Below are positions 52,201-62,780 of a stretch of DNA of 64,000 bases, in pieces. How positions within the stretch are numbered: the first letter of the stretch is position 1; each line of letters opens with the position of its first letter. The notes beneath the pieces are model-generated. The model saw only the letters and a program-made list of their open reading frames with translations, was not told the DNA's origin and searched no databases. The position numbers and the translations under genes were made by a program. Origin of the DNA: Climacteris rufus (lineage: Eukaryota; Chordata; Aves; Passeriformes; Climacteridae); assembly GCA_013398175.1 (NCBI GenBank), contig VZRZ01000509.1, forward strand, positions 1,622,016 through 1,686,015, given 5' to 3'.

Positions 52201-53659
52201 CTGCAGGACACCATACCTCATGCCTTCCAGTGTCTGGAACCAAGCATTGTTTTAAGTTTGTGTAGAAGGACGGAGAAGCACAATGAGGAGGACAAAGGGG
52301 GAAGGGAGGCTGTTTATAGGAGTGGAACAGACTGGGTGGAACAGAACTGGGCTTTCTTTGTCCCACAGATTTCAACCAGTTCCTGTCATGATGCCCCATT
52401 TTGGAAGAGAGGCTGGAGCAGTGGTCAGATATCCAAGCAGTAAAGATTTTGCTGGTGGAGATGAAGATCAGGCTAGAGTTCGTAATCAAGCCTTGCCCCA
52501 GACCCTGTATCTTCCACAAGCAAGATCAACTTTTTGTCAGGTGTCCTCATGTTCATACTTCAGCCAAGCCTCTTTCTCTGTCAGTGATCATAATGGGCCA
52601 TCATGATAATTAATTTATGGTTTTTTTAATGCTTTCTTATTCTTTTCACAAGGCATCAGATTAAAAAATGCAATTTTCACAGTCTTACTGGTCATTGAGC
52701 TTCTATTTCCACTATTACAGTGGTGAAATAAAAAATAGATAGGGCCAGAGGAGGAGCCAAGTTTAAGAAATAGTCTGCTAAGTTGACCTTTCTCAGTGTC
52801 AGTTTCTTGCCTCTTTGACACATGCCTTTCCCTAGCAGTAGTCAGAGAATTTGTGGGGTTTTGACATAGCGCCTTTTGGGTAGGCAAAAATCTTAGTCAC
52901 ACCAAACACTCACCTCTGACCTAGCCCCTTCTGCTTTCTGCTGCACTTGTCATGTCAAGAGCATTTACATTCTAAGCCTGGTGTGACAGCCACAACACTG
53001 CTGCCTCTGGCCAGGCAGGTCTTTGAGTCTGGGCTCCAAGCAGCCCTGCAGGCTTTGGGGAGCTGTATTCAGCCTCCTCATCCCTGGAGGAAGCTAGGCC
53101 ACAAGTGCCAGAGAGCAGGTGATGTCCAAGCCTAGGGTCAAGTACATATCAGTGAGCCAGCACATGTGTGTCATCATGGATGACATGTAGCATCATCATG
53201 GATGGTAAATAAGGGGTTGAGAAAGATGTGTACTCAGCACATAGTATAGATAAGGTCAGGTGGATTTTTTTTGTAAGCAGGAAAGCTTCACTCACAAATG
53301 CTGTAGCTCAAAGTTGCATCTATTATGCCAAGCAAATAAGAACTTACTTTAATAACCAAAGCCAAGAAGAGATATTGATAGTCTAGCTTCATGGGTGCTT
53401 TGAGGATGAGGAGATGTTGGGGATTTTCAGACCTTAATATCTAAGTGAAGTGGCATTGACATCCAGATTTTTAAAACTAGTTAGTACTTTTCCACAGAAA
53501 TAACTAGGTTCACATTGTACTCAGTAAGAACAGCATTCCAAGGTTGTCTTCCCTTAGGAGAAGCTTTCCTGTTCCCTTCCATGCACTGTATTAGTTTGAT
53601 CGTTGGTCTGAAAGCATGCAGTGGGTCTGGACAGAGCATCATTCTCAGTCTGTGTACTG

Positions 53660-54207
53660 GGATTGCATGGTCAAGCTTTTGGAGTGGGGGGAAGTGCCTG
53701 AGAAGAGGCTGTGACCTTGTGAGAGGCCTGTGGAGAGAAGAGCCCACCCTAGAGCCTGTCCTTGAAGGACTGCACCCCATGGAAGAGTGGCCCATGCTGC
53801 AGCAGTCTGGGGAAGACAGTTGCCTGTGGGATGGACTTATGATGGAGAAGTTCATGGAGAACTGTCTCCCATGGGAGGGACCCCATGGTGGATCAGGGGA
53901 AGGACTCCTCTCCCTGAGCAGCAGGAAAAACAGTGTGTGATGAACTGACCATAACCCCCATTCCCTTTTTCCCTGTGCCACTGGGGAGGAGCTAGAGCTG
54001 GAAAGGAGGGAAGGATGTGGGGAAAGTGTTTTTAAGGTCTTATTTTACTTCTCATTATCCTGCTCTGATTTTGTTTAGTAATAAATTTAATTAATACCTC
54101 TAACTCTAGCTGGTTTGCCATGACAGTATTTGGTGAGTGATCTGTCCTGGTCCTTATCTCAACTCATGAACCCTTTGTTATATTTTCTCTCCGCTGTCCA
54201 CTACAGT
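53660..54207 (+). mobile_element. Avian ERVL-type LTR fragment, sense to FYN
   Basis: Contains imperfect internal repeats of the type GGAGAAGTTCATGGAGAACTG / CTCCCATGGGAGGGACCCCA, then GTGTGATGAACTGACC, and near the end TTAGTAATAAATTTAATTAA, GGTGAGTGATCTGTCCTGG and TTGTTATATTTTCTCTCC. This is a familiar avian ERVL-type LTR from memory. The AATAAA at 54080-54085 would be its polyadenylation signal. The 5' limit is uncertain and the 3' terminus appears truncated. No viral coding sequence is attached. Confidence 0.7.
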
Positions 54208-54823
54208 CTAACAGAATTAAGCAAGAATAAAGTAGCCTAAAACCATCACTCCCCTCACTGGACTTCACATGGCCCACAGCAATCTATAGAGCTCATTAGT
54301 TTGGATGTGGGGATGCTGCCTAGTTACAGTAATGTTTCCTGCCTTCTGGAAGAGCAGCATTGTCCAGACCCGTGCCATTGCACATCTGCTGTGCTGCATC
54401 TAATCAAGCTTCTAAGAGCACTCCAAAGTACTTTCCAGTGTTTTCTTTAGCCACAAATGCAAACTCCACATCCTCTTTTGTGTCACAGTAACTCTTAAAG
54501 CAACTCTTAAAGCCACTATAACTTAAAGTTCCTACAACTTTTCTAGGAAAAGCCAAGCAGTATCGAGCTTCTGTCGCCAGTCTATATGGGCAGTAGATTT
54601 TTATTGTATTGAGCTTTAGAGTGGCCATATCCTGTGGCATCCTGAGATTATTGGAGGTTTCACTAATAAAGCTGGATGGTGGGAGGTTATTTGATTCGGG
54701 CTTCTCAGGGAATAAAAAGCTAATGGAAAAGCCATCTTTTGGAAACTGGATGTTTTCTTCTTGGTCCAAATCCTAATTCTAGACATATCATGAGCACAAA
54801 CTGATTTTTCATAGAATTCTAGA

Positions 54824-55540
54824 GTCATAGAATAGTCTGGGTTGGAAGGGACCTCTTAAAATTCATCTAGTCCAATCAACCTGAAATAAGCAGTGACATC
54901 TTCAACTGGATCATGTTACTCAGAGCCTCATCCAACCTGAACCTGAATGTTCCCAGAGATGGGGCATCCATGACCACTCCAGGCAACCTGCTCCAGTGTT
55001 TCACGACGCTCATTGCAAAAAAACTTTTTTCTTATATCTAATCTAAATTGAGTCTCCTTCATTTTAAAACCATTACCCCTCATTTATCACAACAGGCCCG
55101 GCTAAAAATTTTGTCCCAATCATTCTTATAGGCCCCCTTCAAGTGCTGAAAGGCCTCAATAAGGTTTCTGCAGAGCCTTCTCCAGGCTGAACAATCCCAA
55201 TTTTCTCAGCCATTTCTCATTTCATGGCCCTTGTCTGGACACGCTTCCATAGTTCCATGTCCTCCCTATGTTGGGGACCCCATAGCTGGATGCAGCACCC
55301 CAGGTGGGGTCTCAGGAGAGCAGAGCAGAAGGGCAGAATCTCCTCCCTCGTCCTGCTGGCCACTCTGCTTTGGATGCAGCCCAGGACACATTTTATTTTC
55401 TGGGCTGCAAAGTGACATTGCTGGGTCACGTCCAGGCTCTCATCCACCAGCATCCCCAAGTCCTTCTCGCAGGGCTGCTCTCAGTCTGTTCATGCCCCAG
55501 CATGGATTGATACCAGGGGTTGCCTCAACCCAGGTGAAAT
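54824..55540 (-). mobile_element. CR1 LINE fragment, minus orientation
   Basis: Starts with the reverse-complemented CR1 tail (GAGTCATAGAATAGTCTGGG, TTGGAAGGGACCTCTTAAAA) and extends about 0.7 kb into the end of ORF2. The minus frame 55217-55459 reads SRVASRTREEILPFCSALLR then PHLGCCIQLWGPQHREDMEL, the C-terminal CR1 ORF2 signature. It is interrupted downstream. 5'-truncated and inactive. Confidence 0.92.
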
Positions 55541-57777
55541 AGCTATAGTCAATGAAAGAATGTTGCTGAGTATTTTATTCCACAGATTTAAGGATTTTAG
55601 GATAAACTTTTAAGGGGTCTAGAAGCATACTGCAAGCAGAATGTCATTTATTATTTACTAAGAGTTGAAACTCTTGGGTATTCATTAGGAGAGAGGAGTT
55701 GTACAGACTGCTCAGATATTCTCTCTATGGTGTTAGAAGTGCAGATATGACAGACTCCTGCTATCAAAAGAGAAACACTAAAACTTGCAGGATAAGTAAA
55801 TCTATAGAATAGGTTTGTAAACATAAATAGGCCTTTTAAGAGGTAAAATGTATACCTGAAGCACTGCTATTTTTATGAGTCTGACTTTATAATCCAGTCA
55901 ATTCAGAAATAAAAGTCTTTGAAACTCCATTTTTAAATTAGCAGTACATATCAAAACCAACAGAATTTCTTTGGCAAATCCTAGGTGCTTCAGCCTTTGC
56001 TGGATGTATGAATTCCAGTGAGGAACATGAGGATTACTTGGTTTAGTTTCATAGCTGGATTTTACTGCGAGGGAAGGGAAAGGAGAAAGGAGAAAGGAAA
56101 ATAGGGGCATTTTCCTGGATTAAACTCTGATGAGAAAACCTGGCTTGACTCACTTTCCAGGGACAAAAGAAATTACTATGATTTCAGACAGCAATGTTTG
56201 TTTCATGTTCTTTTTTCTCCCTTTTTGTTAAACAAAGGGAAGTGAAGAGCTGTTTATGTTTTTCCTCCCCCTTCTGTCTCCTCAGGGTTTTTCTTCCTGC
56301 ACACAGTTCGTTATCAGGTTTCAGAGTGTGCTTTGCAGCACTGAGTAAAGCACTGGATAAAAATACCAAACATTTGATATCTTAGAACAACAAATCAGTT
56401 GGGAAGGAGCTTTTCTGCTGCTGTTGCTTCCATCCATGTTGTACTTAAGAGTATACTGCCAAAATAAAAACAAAGAATGCAGTTTGTTAGTGGTTTAGGT
56501 ATATACAACAGATGAATTACTGGTAACAGTTATTTTCATAGCCTTTAATATGTAAGGGAAGCAAAGCACAGCAGAAGTTCTCACCCCAAAACATGAGCTA
56601 ATTCATCTGATTCAAAGACAAGGATATGAAAAAAGGTGCAGATTTTTGTTCAGAACAGAGATTTATAAAACTAGTATTGAGAACACAATGTGAACAAAAT
56701 GCCCAAGGTTTTTTCTTGTCGTATCTTGACAACAGCAAGGCCAAAAGGTTTGGGTTGATGCTGCCTTGGGTTTATGATGACTAACAAACCACTAGCATTG
56801 TTTTGTTATCTAATGAAAAAGTAAAATATCTTTGGGAATGTTCTTGCTGGATAGTGAGGAACACCCAAATGTTTGTTCAGTGTGTTCTGGTTTGTTGTGA
56901 ACCTCTGTGACCTAACAATATCAGTTTGGAGTCATTAATACAGGAGAACCTTAACTCTATGCAGAATCTGATGTCTGCAGAGGACTGTTATTAGTCTATT
57001 TTTGTCATTTTGAAGGCCTAACCCCAGTGTACTTTAGGTGCCATACAAAGTGTTTGCTCCTACTTATAAACATCTAACACCAAAAATATGGTGGGTGGAT
57101 GCAGTTGATAAATGAAACACAAGGAACCAGTGCTGAAGTGTTGGTCTGCAGGTTAGGGAATACTCTAAATCAGTAATCTAAGCTTTCTTTTTTCCAATTA
57201 TCACTGCTAAAGGGAACGTTGAGGCCTGTAGGAGGATGAGACAGTTTTCTAGAGAGGTTCCTCCATGTGCAGCAGGCAGCAAAAGAAACAGCGCATCAGT
57301 ACCCTGCTTTTCCTTTCTCCTGCCCCTTCTCTCACAGTAAAACCCACACATGAAACTAAATCAAGTAATCCTGGTGTTTGAAAATGGAAGGTGCTGCAGT
57401 AAGCTAACCAGAACTGTGCTGTGACCAGGACATGGATAATTGAGAGCCTAAATATAAATACAAGGATTAAGTGGGGAGACCTCGCCAGGGGTGGTTACAG
57501 TAACAGGCTAGGAATATGATCCTTGCAGAGATGCTGCAAATGGATATCAGTAGGAGGAAATTACCGTGACAAGATAAAAGGAAAATGGGTTTTGTCATCC
57601 TAACATGAGATGAGAATCTAGATGTGGATAGTCACGAAAGGCTGTATTTTGCAGATGTTTCTTTCAAAGCATCTTTAATAATTAAACACAGCCAGGACAT
57701 GAGGACACAGAGTAAAGACCAAATCCAAAGATACAGCCAAGATCCCAGCCTAAATGCTATATAGGGTAAGGATTTTA

Positions 57778-57782
57778 TTCCC
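57778..57782. repeat. Target-site duplication, left copy (TTCCC)
   Basis: Five bases identical to 58331-58335 on the other side of the LTR. A 5-bp duplication is usual for avian ERVL integration. Confidence 0.8.
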
Positions 57783-58330
57783 TGTTACAGTTTGACCCCA
57801 GCCAATATGTTAAGTACCGCACAGATACTTGCTCACTTGCTCACACTTGCTCAATCTCACTGCCCCCTCCCTTCCCCAAGTTAAGTACCACACAGATACT
57901 TGCTCACTCCTACTGCCCCCTCCCTTCCCCCAAAGGAGGGATGGGAAGAAGAATCAGAAAAAAGTTAAAACCTTTTCCTCTTTACTTGACAGGGTAATAT
58001 CCTCCTGCTGATATCCAAGAGGTTGAGATAATAACAGTTTAACAACTGAAATAAAGTAAAATATAATAATAAGTTTATTGAAAATGAAAAAGAGAGGCAT
58101 ATAAGCGAAGAAAAACAAATTATGCACAATACAGTTTCTTCCAGCTTCTTGTGCTCCTCCCCACTGGCAGAGCACGAGAAACTGAAAAGTCCTTGACTTA
58201 GGATAAACGCTACTTATCAACAACTAAAACATCAGTGTGTTATCGACATTATTCTCATACTACATCCAAAACACAGCATTGTTCCAGCTACTAGGAAGAA
58301 AGTTAACTCTATCCTAGTCAAAACTAGACA
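57783..58330 (-). mobile_element. Solo LTR (ERVL-type) with 5-bp target duplication
   Basis: 548 bp, TG at the left end (TGTTACAGTTTGACCCC) and CA at the right end (GTCAAAACTAGACA). It is flanked by a perfect direct repeat TTCCC (57778-57782 and 58331-58335). Read on the minus strand it starts TGTCTAGTTTTGACTAGG and parallels the LTR at 25075-25668 (GGATAGAGTTAA, GTTTTGGAT, TGATAACACA), so the two are related subfamilies. An internal direct duplication begins at 57809 and 57880 (GTTAAGTACC.CACAGATACTTGCTCAC). No internal retroviral genes, so it is a recombined solo LTR. Confidence 0.88.
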
Positions 58331-58335
58331 TTCCC
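58331..58335. repeat. Target-site duplication, right copy (TTCCC)
   Basis: Matches 57778-57782 exactly and abuts the CA end of the LTR. Confidence 0.8.
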
Positions 58336-58924
58336 ACTAGTCAAAGTGTTGAGTAGATAAATGAATCTGTATTGAAGAAAGTGATTGAATTATTCCTCAC
58401 AAGAAAGTTTACAAAAAATACGCAGTATTGGGTTCTGGAGGTGAGACAAGCAAACTTCTTAAAAGAACACCCTGAAAGAAGAAAGTGGAGGATTCCCAGG
58501 GAAGAATGGTGTCAGAGAGGCCAGGAAGAGAATAAGCTAGCAGAAAGTGCAATATCGATATGTTTCTAGATTTGGTCATGGAGAAACTAAAGTGTCCCTG
58601 TTGGTTCTCCTGCAGACCTGCTTAGCAGGACCCACAGGGCCCGCTAAGTTAGGGAGGGAAGCCTGCAGGCATTTTCAGCAGGAAATTGGAGCAGGGCAAG
58701 CACAAAGCTTGGAGTCAGCATGCAGGCTTTCTCTGAAACACCTCAGCATGCCTGTGGTGCCAGTCTTACCTCTGGTACTGTTAAAAAGAGAGTACTGGGA
58801 GAGGTAGGTAAACTAAAGCTGAGGTTGACTGCAATTGATGTTTGTTGAAAAGCACTTCAGCAGAGGAATCAAGGGTTGAAGGGGTTGCGTTGAAAAGTAG
58901 CCTGGCCTCACTGTCAGAGTCAAG

Positions 58925-59079
58925 CAAGATGGGTCACCATCCCTGGATGTATTTAAAGGTCTGTAGATGTGGAGCTTAGGGACGTGGTTTAGTGGTGGAC
59001 TTGGCAATGTTAGGTTAACAACTGGACTCAGTGATCTTAAGGGTCTTTTCCAACCTAAATGTTTTTATGATTCTGTGAA
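58925..59079 (+). mobile_element. CR1 LINE 3' tail, plus orientation
   Basis: CCATCCCTGGATGTATTTAAAG, then GTGGACTTGGCAATGTTAGG, and the end GGGTCTTTTCCAACC and ATGATTCTGTGAAG, a standard CR1 3' end. It may begin somewhat earlier, from about 58850. A GA microsatellite (59109-59122) follows. Confidence 0.85.
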
Positions 59080-59795
59080 GGTAATACAACTTTTTACTTT
59101 TTTTTTTTGAGAGAGAGAGAGCTATGGTTCTTTAGTGGAGCTGTTTTGCTTGGCATTTGACTTGTCTTCTGAGCAACTGTGTTCTATTTTGGTTTGGGAT
59201 GGAACAGTCAAATTTGATAGAAACTGCACTAACCAGCACAGATGGAGGGAGGGCAGATCAGCAGCAATAAGCTTTTGGACTGACATTGAAGACAATGCTG
59301 CTGGACAACCCTGGTAAACCAGAGCAGCAGAGTTTGTCTCAAAGTCCCTGCAGCATGACCTCACAGAATGCTTCCAGAAAGGCCCATGCTCAGTGTGTGG
59401 GTTTCAAAAATTCACCTTAATTTCTAGAATTTAGAATTTTCCATTTGTTGCAATGCATTTGTTTTCCTTAACACATCACATAATACATTTCATGGTTACT
59501 GCTGTCGGAGAGGGAAAGCACCAAATCCTGCCCATTATGAGTAAGCCAAGAGGGTAACCGTGGGAGCAGTGCTTTGCTCATCACTGGATCCTAAAACCCT
59601 CTGCTGAGAAAGAAAATAATCCAGGTTACCTTGCAGTAGATGAGGAGCTGAAACAGGGCATTGGAGTGGATTTGTTTCACTTGTCTTAACAAAAAAGAAA
59701 CTAGTATGATTGAGAAAACCATGTGTATTCTAGATATAGTTATACTTGGGTTAATCTTCCTGTAATTTAACCGTGGATTTGTATGCCCTTTACAG

Positions 59796-60004
59796 GCATG
59801 AATAACCGTGAAGTCTTGGAGCAAGTAGAACGAGGTTATCGGATGCCATGTCCTCAGGACTGCCCCATCTCCTTGCATGAGCTTATGATTCACTGCTGGA
59901 AAAAAGACCCAGAGGAGCGTCCAACTTTTGAATATTTACAGGGTTTTCTTGAAGACTACTTCACTGCAACAGAACCCCAGTACCAGCCCGGTGACAACCT
60001 GTAA
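59796..60004 (+). CDS. FYN: FYN exon 12 coding part: C-lobe end and regulatory tail
   Basis: The acceptor CCCTTTACAG precedes 59796; the coding part is 209 nt with TAA at 60002-60004. It encodes MNNREVLEQVERGYRMPCPQ, DCPISLHELMIHCWKKDPEE and RPTFEYLQGFLEDYF, then the tail TATEPQYQPGDNL. Tyr531 in EPQYQPG is the CSK target that folds back onto SH2. The tail ends GDNL where the mammalian protein, as I recall it, has GENL. Confidence 0.98.
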
Positions 60005-60456
60005 ATCCCTGGTTTCCAGACACTGTCATGAATTACCAGGTGTTTCTCAGCCCTGTCCCACCTTCTCTTCACCTTCCAACTCTGTGATCGGCTTCTCCAG
60101 AGTGCAACATCTTCCAGCACTGCAGTGCACAGGAGGGGCTGAAGCTGGGAACTTCCACAGCCCTTGCCTATGACCACTTGTCCTAATAATCTGAATGTCC
60201 TGGATGAAAAGGAGAAAAACACTTGTTTTTTCTTAATCAAAGACTCCAAAACTGCATTGTATTGATGTTATGTAAACTGCAAAACCTCTGTTCATTGTAA
60301 ATAGTAACTCAGTGCCAATAACTGATCCTAGTGCTTTCCTTTTTTTAAAACGCAAAACCTATGTGATTTTAACTAGTCTTCTCCTGATTCAACTAAAAGT
60401 ATTATTTTCCAGAAGTGGCCTCTTTGTCTAAAACATTTTTTTTTCATGTTTTAACA

Positions 60457-60462
60457 AATAAA
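60457..60462 (+). terminator. FYN: Proximal polyadenylation signal AATAAA
   Basis: AATAAA 453 nt after the stop codon, followed at 60472-60496 by a GT/T-rich downstream element (GGTGTTTGGGTTTTTGC). Good sequence context for a short 3' UTR isoform. Confidence 0.65.
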
Positions 60463-62698
60463 AAATCAGGACAGGTGTTTGGGTTTTTGCTTTTTTATAT
60501 ATAAAATATATATAATATATATACATACCTGTACATACAGTATATGGGTGCTATTGCAGGGGAGACTCATTTGGAATTGAATGAATCCTGCTGCAGCTGT
60601 ACCCAGAAAGCGATAATTTTACTGCAGACATGAAAACACTGGTGGGATTCTCAAAGCCAGTGATCTAATTTTTGGCTTTTGCCAAGCATGATTTTTTAAA
60701 ATTGGATTGCACTTTTTGTTTATGATTATGTACCTGTAGATGGTTGTAACTTTGCTCTTTCAGGAATCACGTGCTGTATTTACAGTAATGTTTCCAATGT
60801 TTGACAAGTGTGTGATGATTTGTTCTTGAAATTAAAACGAACATATTTAAAGCGAGACAACTACACCATCACAGTCTGAACTGGAAAATCGAAACTGCAA
60901 GGACTTCTTGTATCAAAACATGTATACGGAAATGTTTCAAAAAGATTTATTAAGCAGTGTAACCACATTCAGATGGTCTTAAAATCATAGCATTTTAGCC
61001 ATGTCCCCCTGCTAAACTGTTGGTCATGCAACTAGGATTTTTCTGTTTTATGTGTAACATTTTTCCATTGTAAAGTAAGTGTGTTAAATGTCCTGTACTG
61101 CTAATGAAATTACTTTCTCTGTGTCTGCAAGTTCTCCAGTGGAATTACTATGCACTTCTTTACATTTCATGGGGGATGCACAGAACAAAGTATTACCTTT
61201 TCAGTTGTCTGTACCAGCCTTGAATTACTTACGTTTAACCAAAAAACACACAAAAAAAATTCCTTTCTATTTCTATTGAGTTTTTAATACTGAGTTGCAA
61301 ATTTTAAAGTCTTAATTACATTTTGTTATGGTTTATTTGCAAGTTTACATTTTAAACTGTTTAACTTTCTTAATTTAGTAATTAAAAAAAAAAGAGCATT
61401 TTACATTTGGATATTTGTTTTTTTGTTTAAACTGTGGAGACAATGGTGGACATGAGATTAAGAACTTTTCAAGAAGGGGTGTCACGCCATTTGGGACGTC
61501 GTATTTCATAGGAGTATGCAGACCAGTTACCTACGGGACATCATTTTCCAAATTATGAAGTCAATATGTTTTTAAACAGCTGGTGTTCAACTGTAAGGAA
61601 GATGGCTGAATGCATAGCTAGTCTCTCATTTCTCTGTTCTACAAACAGTTTGTTCTTTAATAGTTCTGTTGCATTTAACATGAATACTTTTACGTCTACA
61701 AGTGTTGCAGGAAAAGCTTTTCTATGTCTTGTATTGCTGTTATTGCTTTAAAAGATTGCAGCCAAGTAAGGCTTCCTGACAGTTGAAACTTTTTTTTAAA
61801 TTATTTAGTACTTAGATTGTGAATTCATATTCTGAAGATTCACACATTTTCTAAAGAGAACCTTACTTCATTCATGAAAACTAACCCAATAATGAATTGA
61901 GATTCAGAGAACAAATTGTCATCATTGTTTTAATATTTTCTATACAAAACTTTGACTGAAAATCCTCTTGCAAAGGAGGCTTCCACACTTAGCCTTTCTC
62001 AAAGTGTGAATTTATATGGCAATGTTGCTTGTTACCAGATTTCCATGATAAATTGGTTAACGTTTTACATGTAGAGTCTATAAGTAATGTTATGTACATT
62101 ATATATTCAATGTTGCTGTACCTGTAGCTGTGGAGTACTGAAGAGGCCATGATTCTTGTTGGACTTCTAGCTTCCTCTTAGTACTTACAAAGCAAGTCGT
62201 GGCCCTCTTTTTTTTCCCACAGCTACCCCCCTGCCTTAAAATATCATCCATGGAACTGAGGACTCTGTAGTAACTCAGCGGGCTGGCGAAGCCAAAATGC
62301 CACCTCCTCAGCCCAGAGCTCGGTGGCGAAGCGTGGCCATTCCGCCAAGTTCCTTAGCAGCCTTTGCTATGCCACAAACTTAAGCGCAGTTTCCACCTGT
62401 AATGCGGGACGAGCCTAAAACGTTAGTTTGCCTCTGTTTCTCGTTGGAAGTAAGACTCAGATGGGGCGTTGTTGGGGTTTTATGGCCTTTATTTCTGATC
62501 CTTGGGTTTGCTGTTTCTTGTATTGCATTCGGTCTCTGAGTACCATGTTGGTCTCTGCCGGATCTCTGCCTGCAGCTGGCTTGTGTGCAGACTGGTGCCA
62601 CTGTTGAGTGGCAAATCCAGACCATTTCTCATCGGTAGCTCTTCTGCTTCTTTTTCTTAATGTTGGGAGTTTTGTTGTTTGGGTTTTTTAATCTCTCA

Positions 62699-62760
62699 AA
62701 TAAAAACATTAGCAAAAAATTTAAACAAGATTGTTAGCATTTTTGCTATAAATTAATAAA
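62699..62760 (+). terminator. FYN: Distal polyadenylation signals (two AATAAA)
   Basis: AATAAA at 62699-62704 and again at 62755-62760. The second is followed about 35 nt later by a GTGTATACACC and CTGTGTGGTGACTG region that could serve as the downstream element. Likely end of the long FYN transcript. Confidence 0.6.
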
Positions 62761-62780
62761 AGCCTTTTCTTAAGCACTGT

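Larger units (their letters stand above)
49287..59795 (+). other. FYN: FYN intron 11
   Basis: 10.5-kb GT-AG intron before the last exon. It is the most repeat-rich intron: a sense LTR fragment (53.66-54.21 kb), a CR1 (54.82-55.54 kb), a solo LTR with target duplication (57.78-58.33 kb) and a CR1 tail (58.92-59.08 kb). The parts 49.3-53.6 kb and 55.6-57.7 kb show no recognised feature. Confidence 0.9.
21077..62780 (+). other. FYN: FYN gene, exon 2 to 3' end (Src-family tyrosine kinase)
   Basis: Joined exons 2-6, 7A, 8-12 give 1614 nt including stop (537 codons). With 7B instead of 7A the total is 1605 nt (534 codons). These match the known sizes of the FynB and FynT isoforms. Fyn is a membrane-anchored non-receptor tyrosine kinase acting in T-cell receptor, integrin and neuronal signalling. 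Seen in order: SH4 with Gly2/Cys3/Cys6, unique region, SH3 (about 84-142), SH2 (149-246), linker, kinase domain (about 271-524) and C-terminal tail with Tyr531. All key residues are intact: Arg176 (SH2), Lys299, Thr342 gatekeeper, Asp390, Asp408 of DFG, Tyr420 and Tyr531. Every intron is GT-AG and the phases are consistent, so this is a functional gene and not a retrocopy. FYN rather than SRC, YES or FGR is set by the N-terminus MGCVQCKDKEATKL and the 7A/7B pair. The 5' UTR exon and promoter lie outside the window or are not recognised. The gene end is an estimate from polyadenylation signals. Confidence 0.97.
60005..62780 (+). other. FYN: FYN 3' UTR (probable full extent)
   Basis: AT-rich sequence after the stop codon with no supported ORF. 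It contains an AATAAA at 60457-60462 followed by a strong GT/T-rich stretch, an ATTAAA at 60831-60836 and another at 61381-61386, and two AATAAA near the end (62699-62704 and 62755-62760). This allows a short (about 0.47 kb) and a long (about 2.75 kb) UTR. A CpG-containing patch lies at 62270-62350. The distal end is an inference from the last clustered signals. Confidence 0.7.

Noticed and set aside
53481..53981. Long open frames on both strands (166 and 141 codons)
   Set aside because: They lie mostly over the ERVL-type LTR and its edge; LTRs of this kind have repeated stop-poor segments and do not encode protein here.
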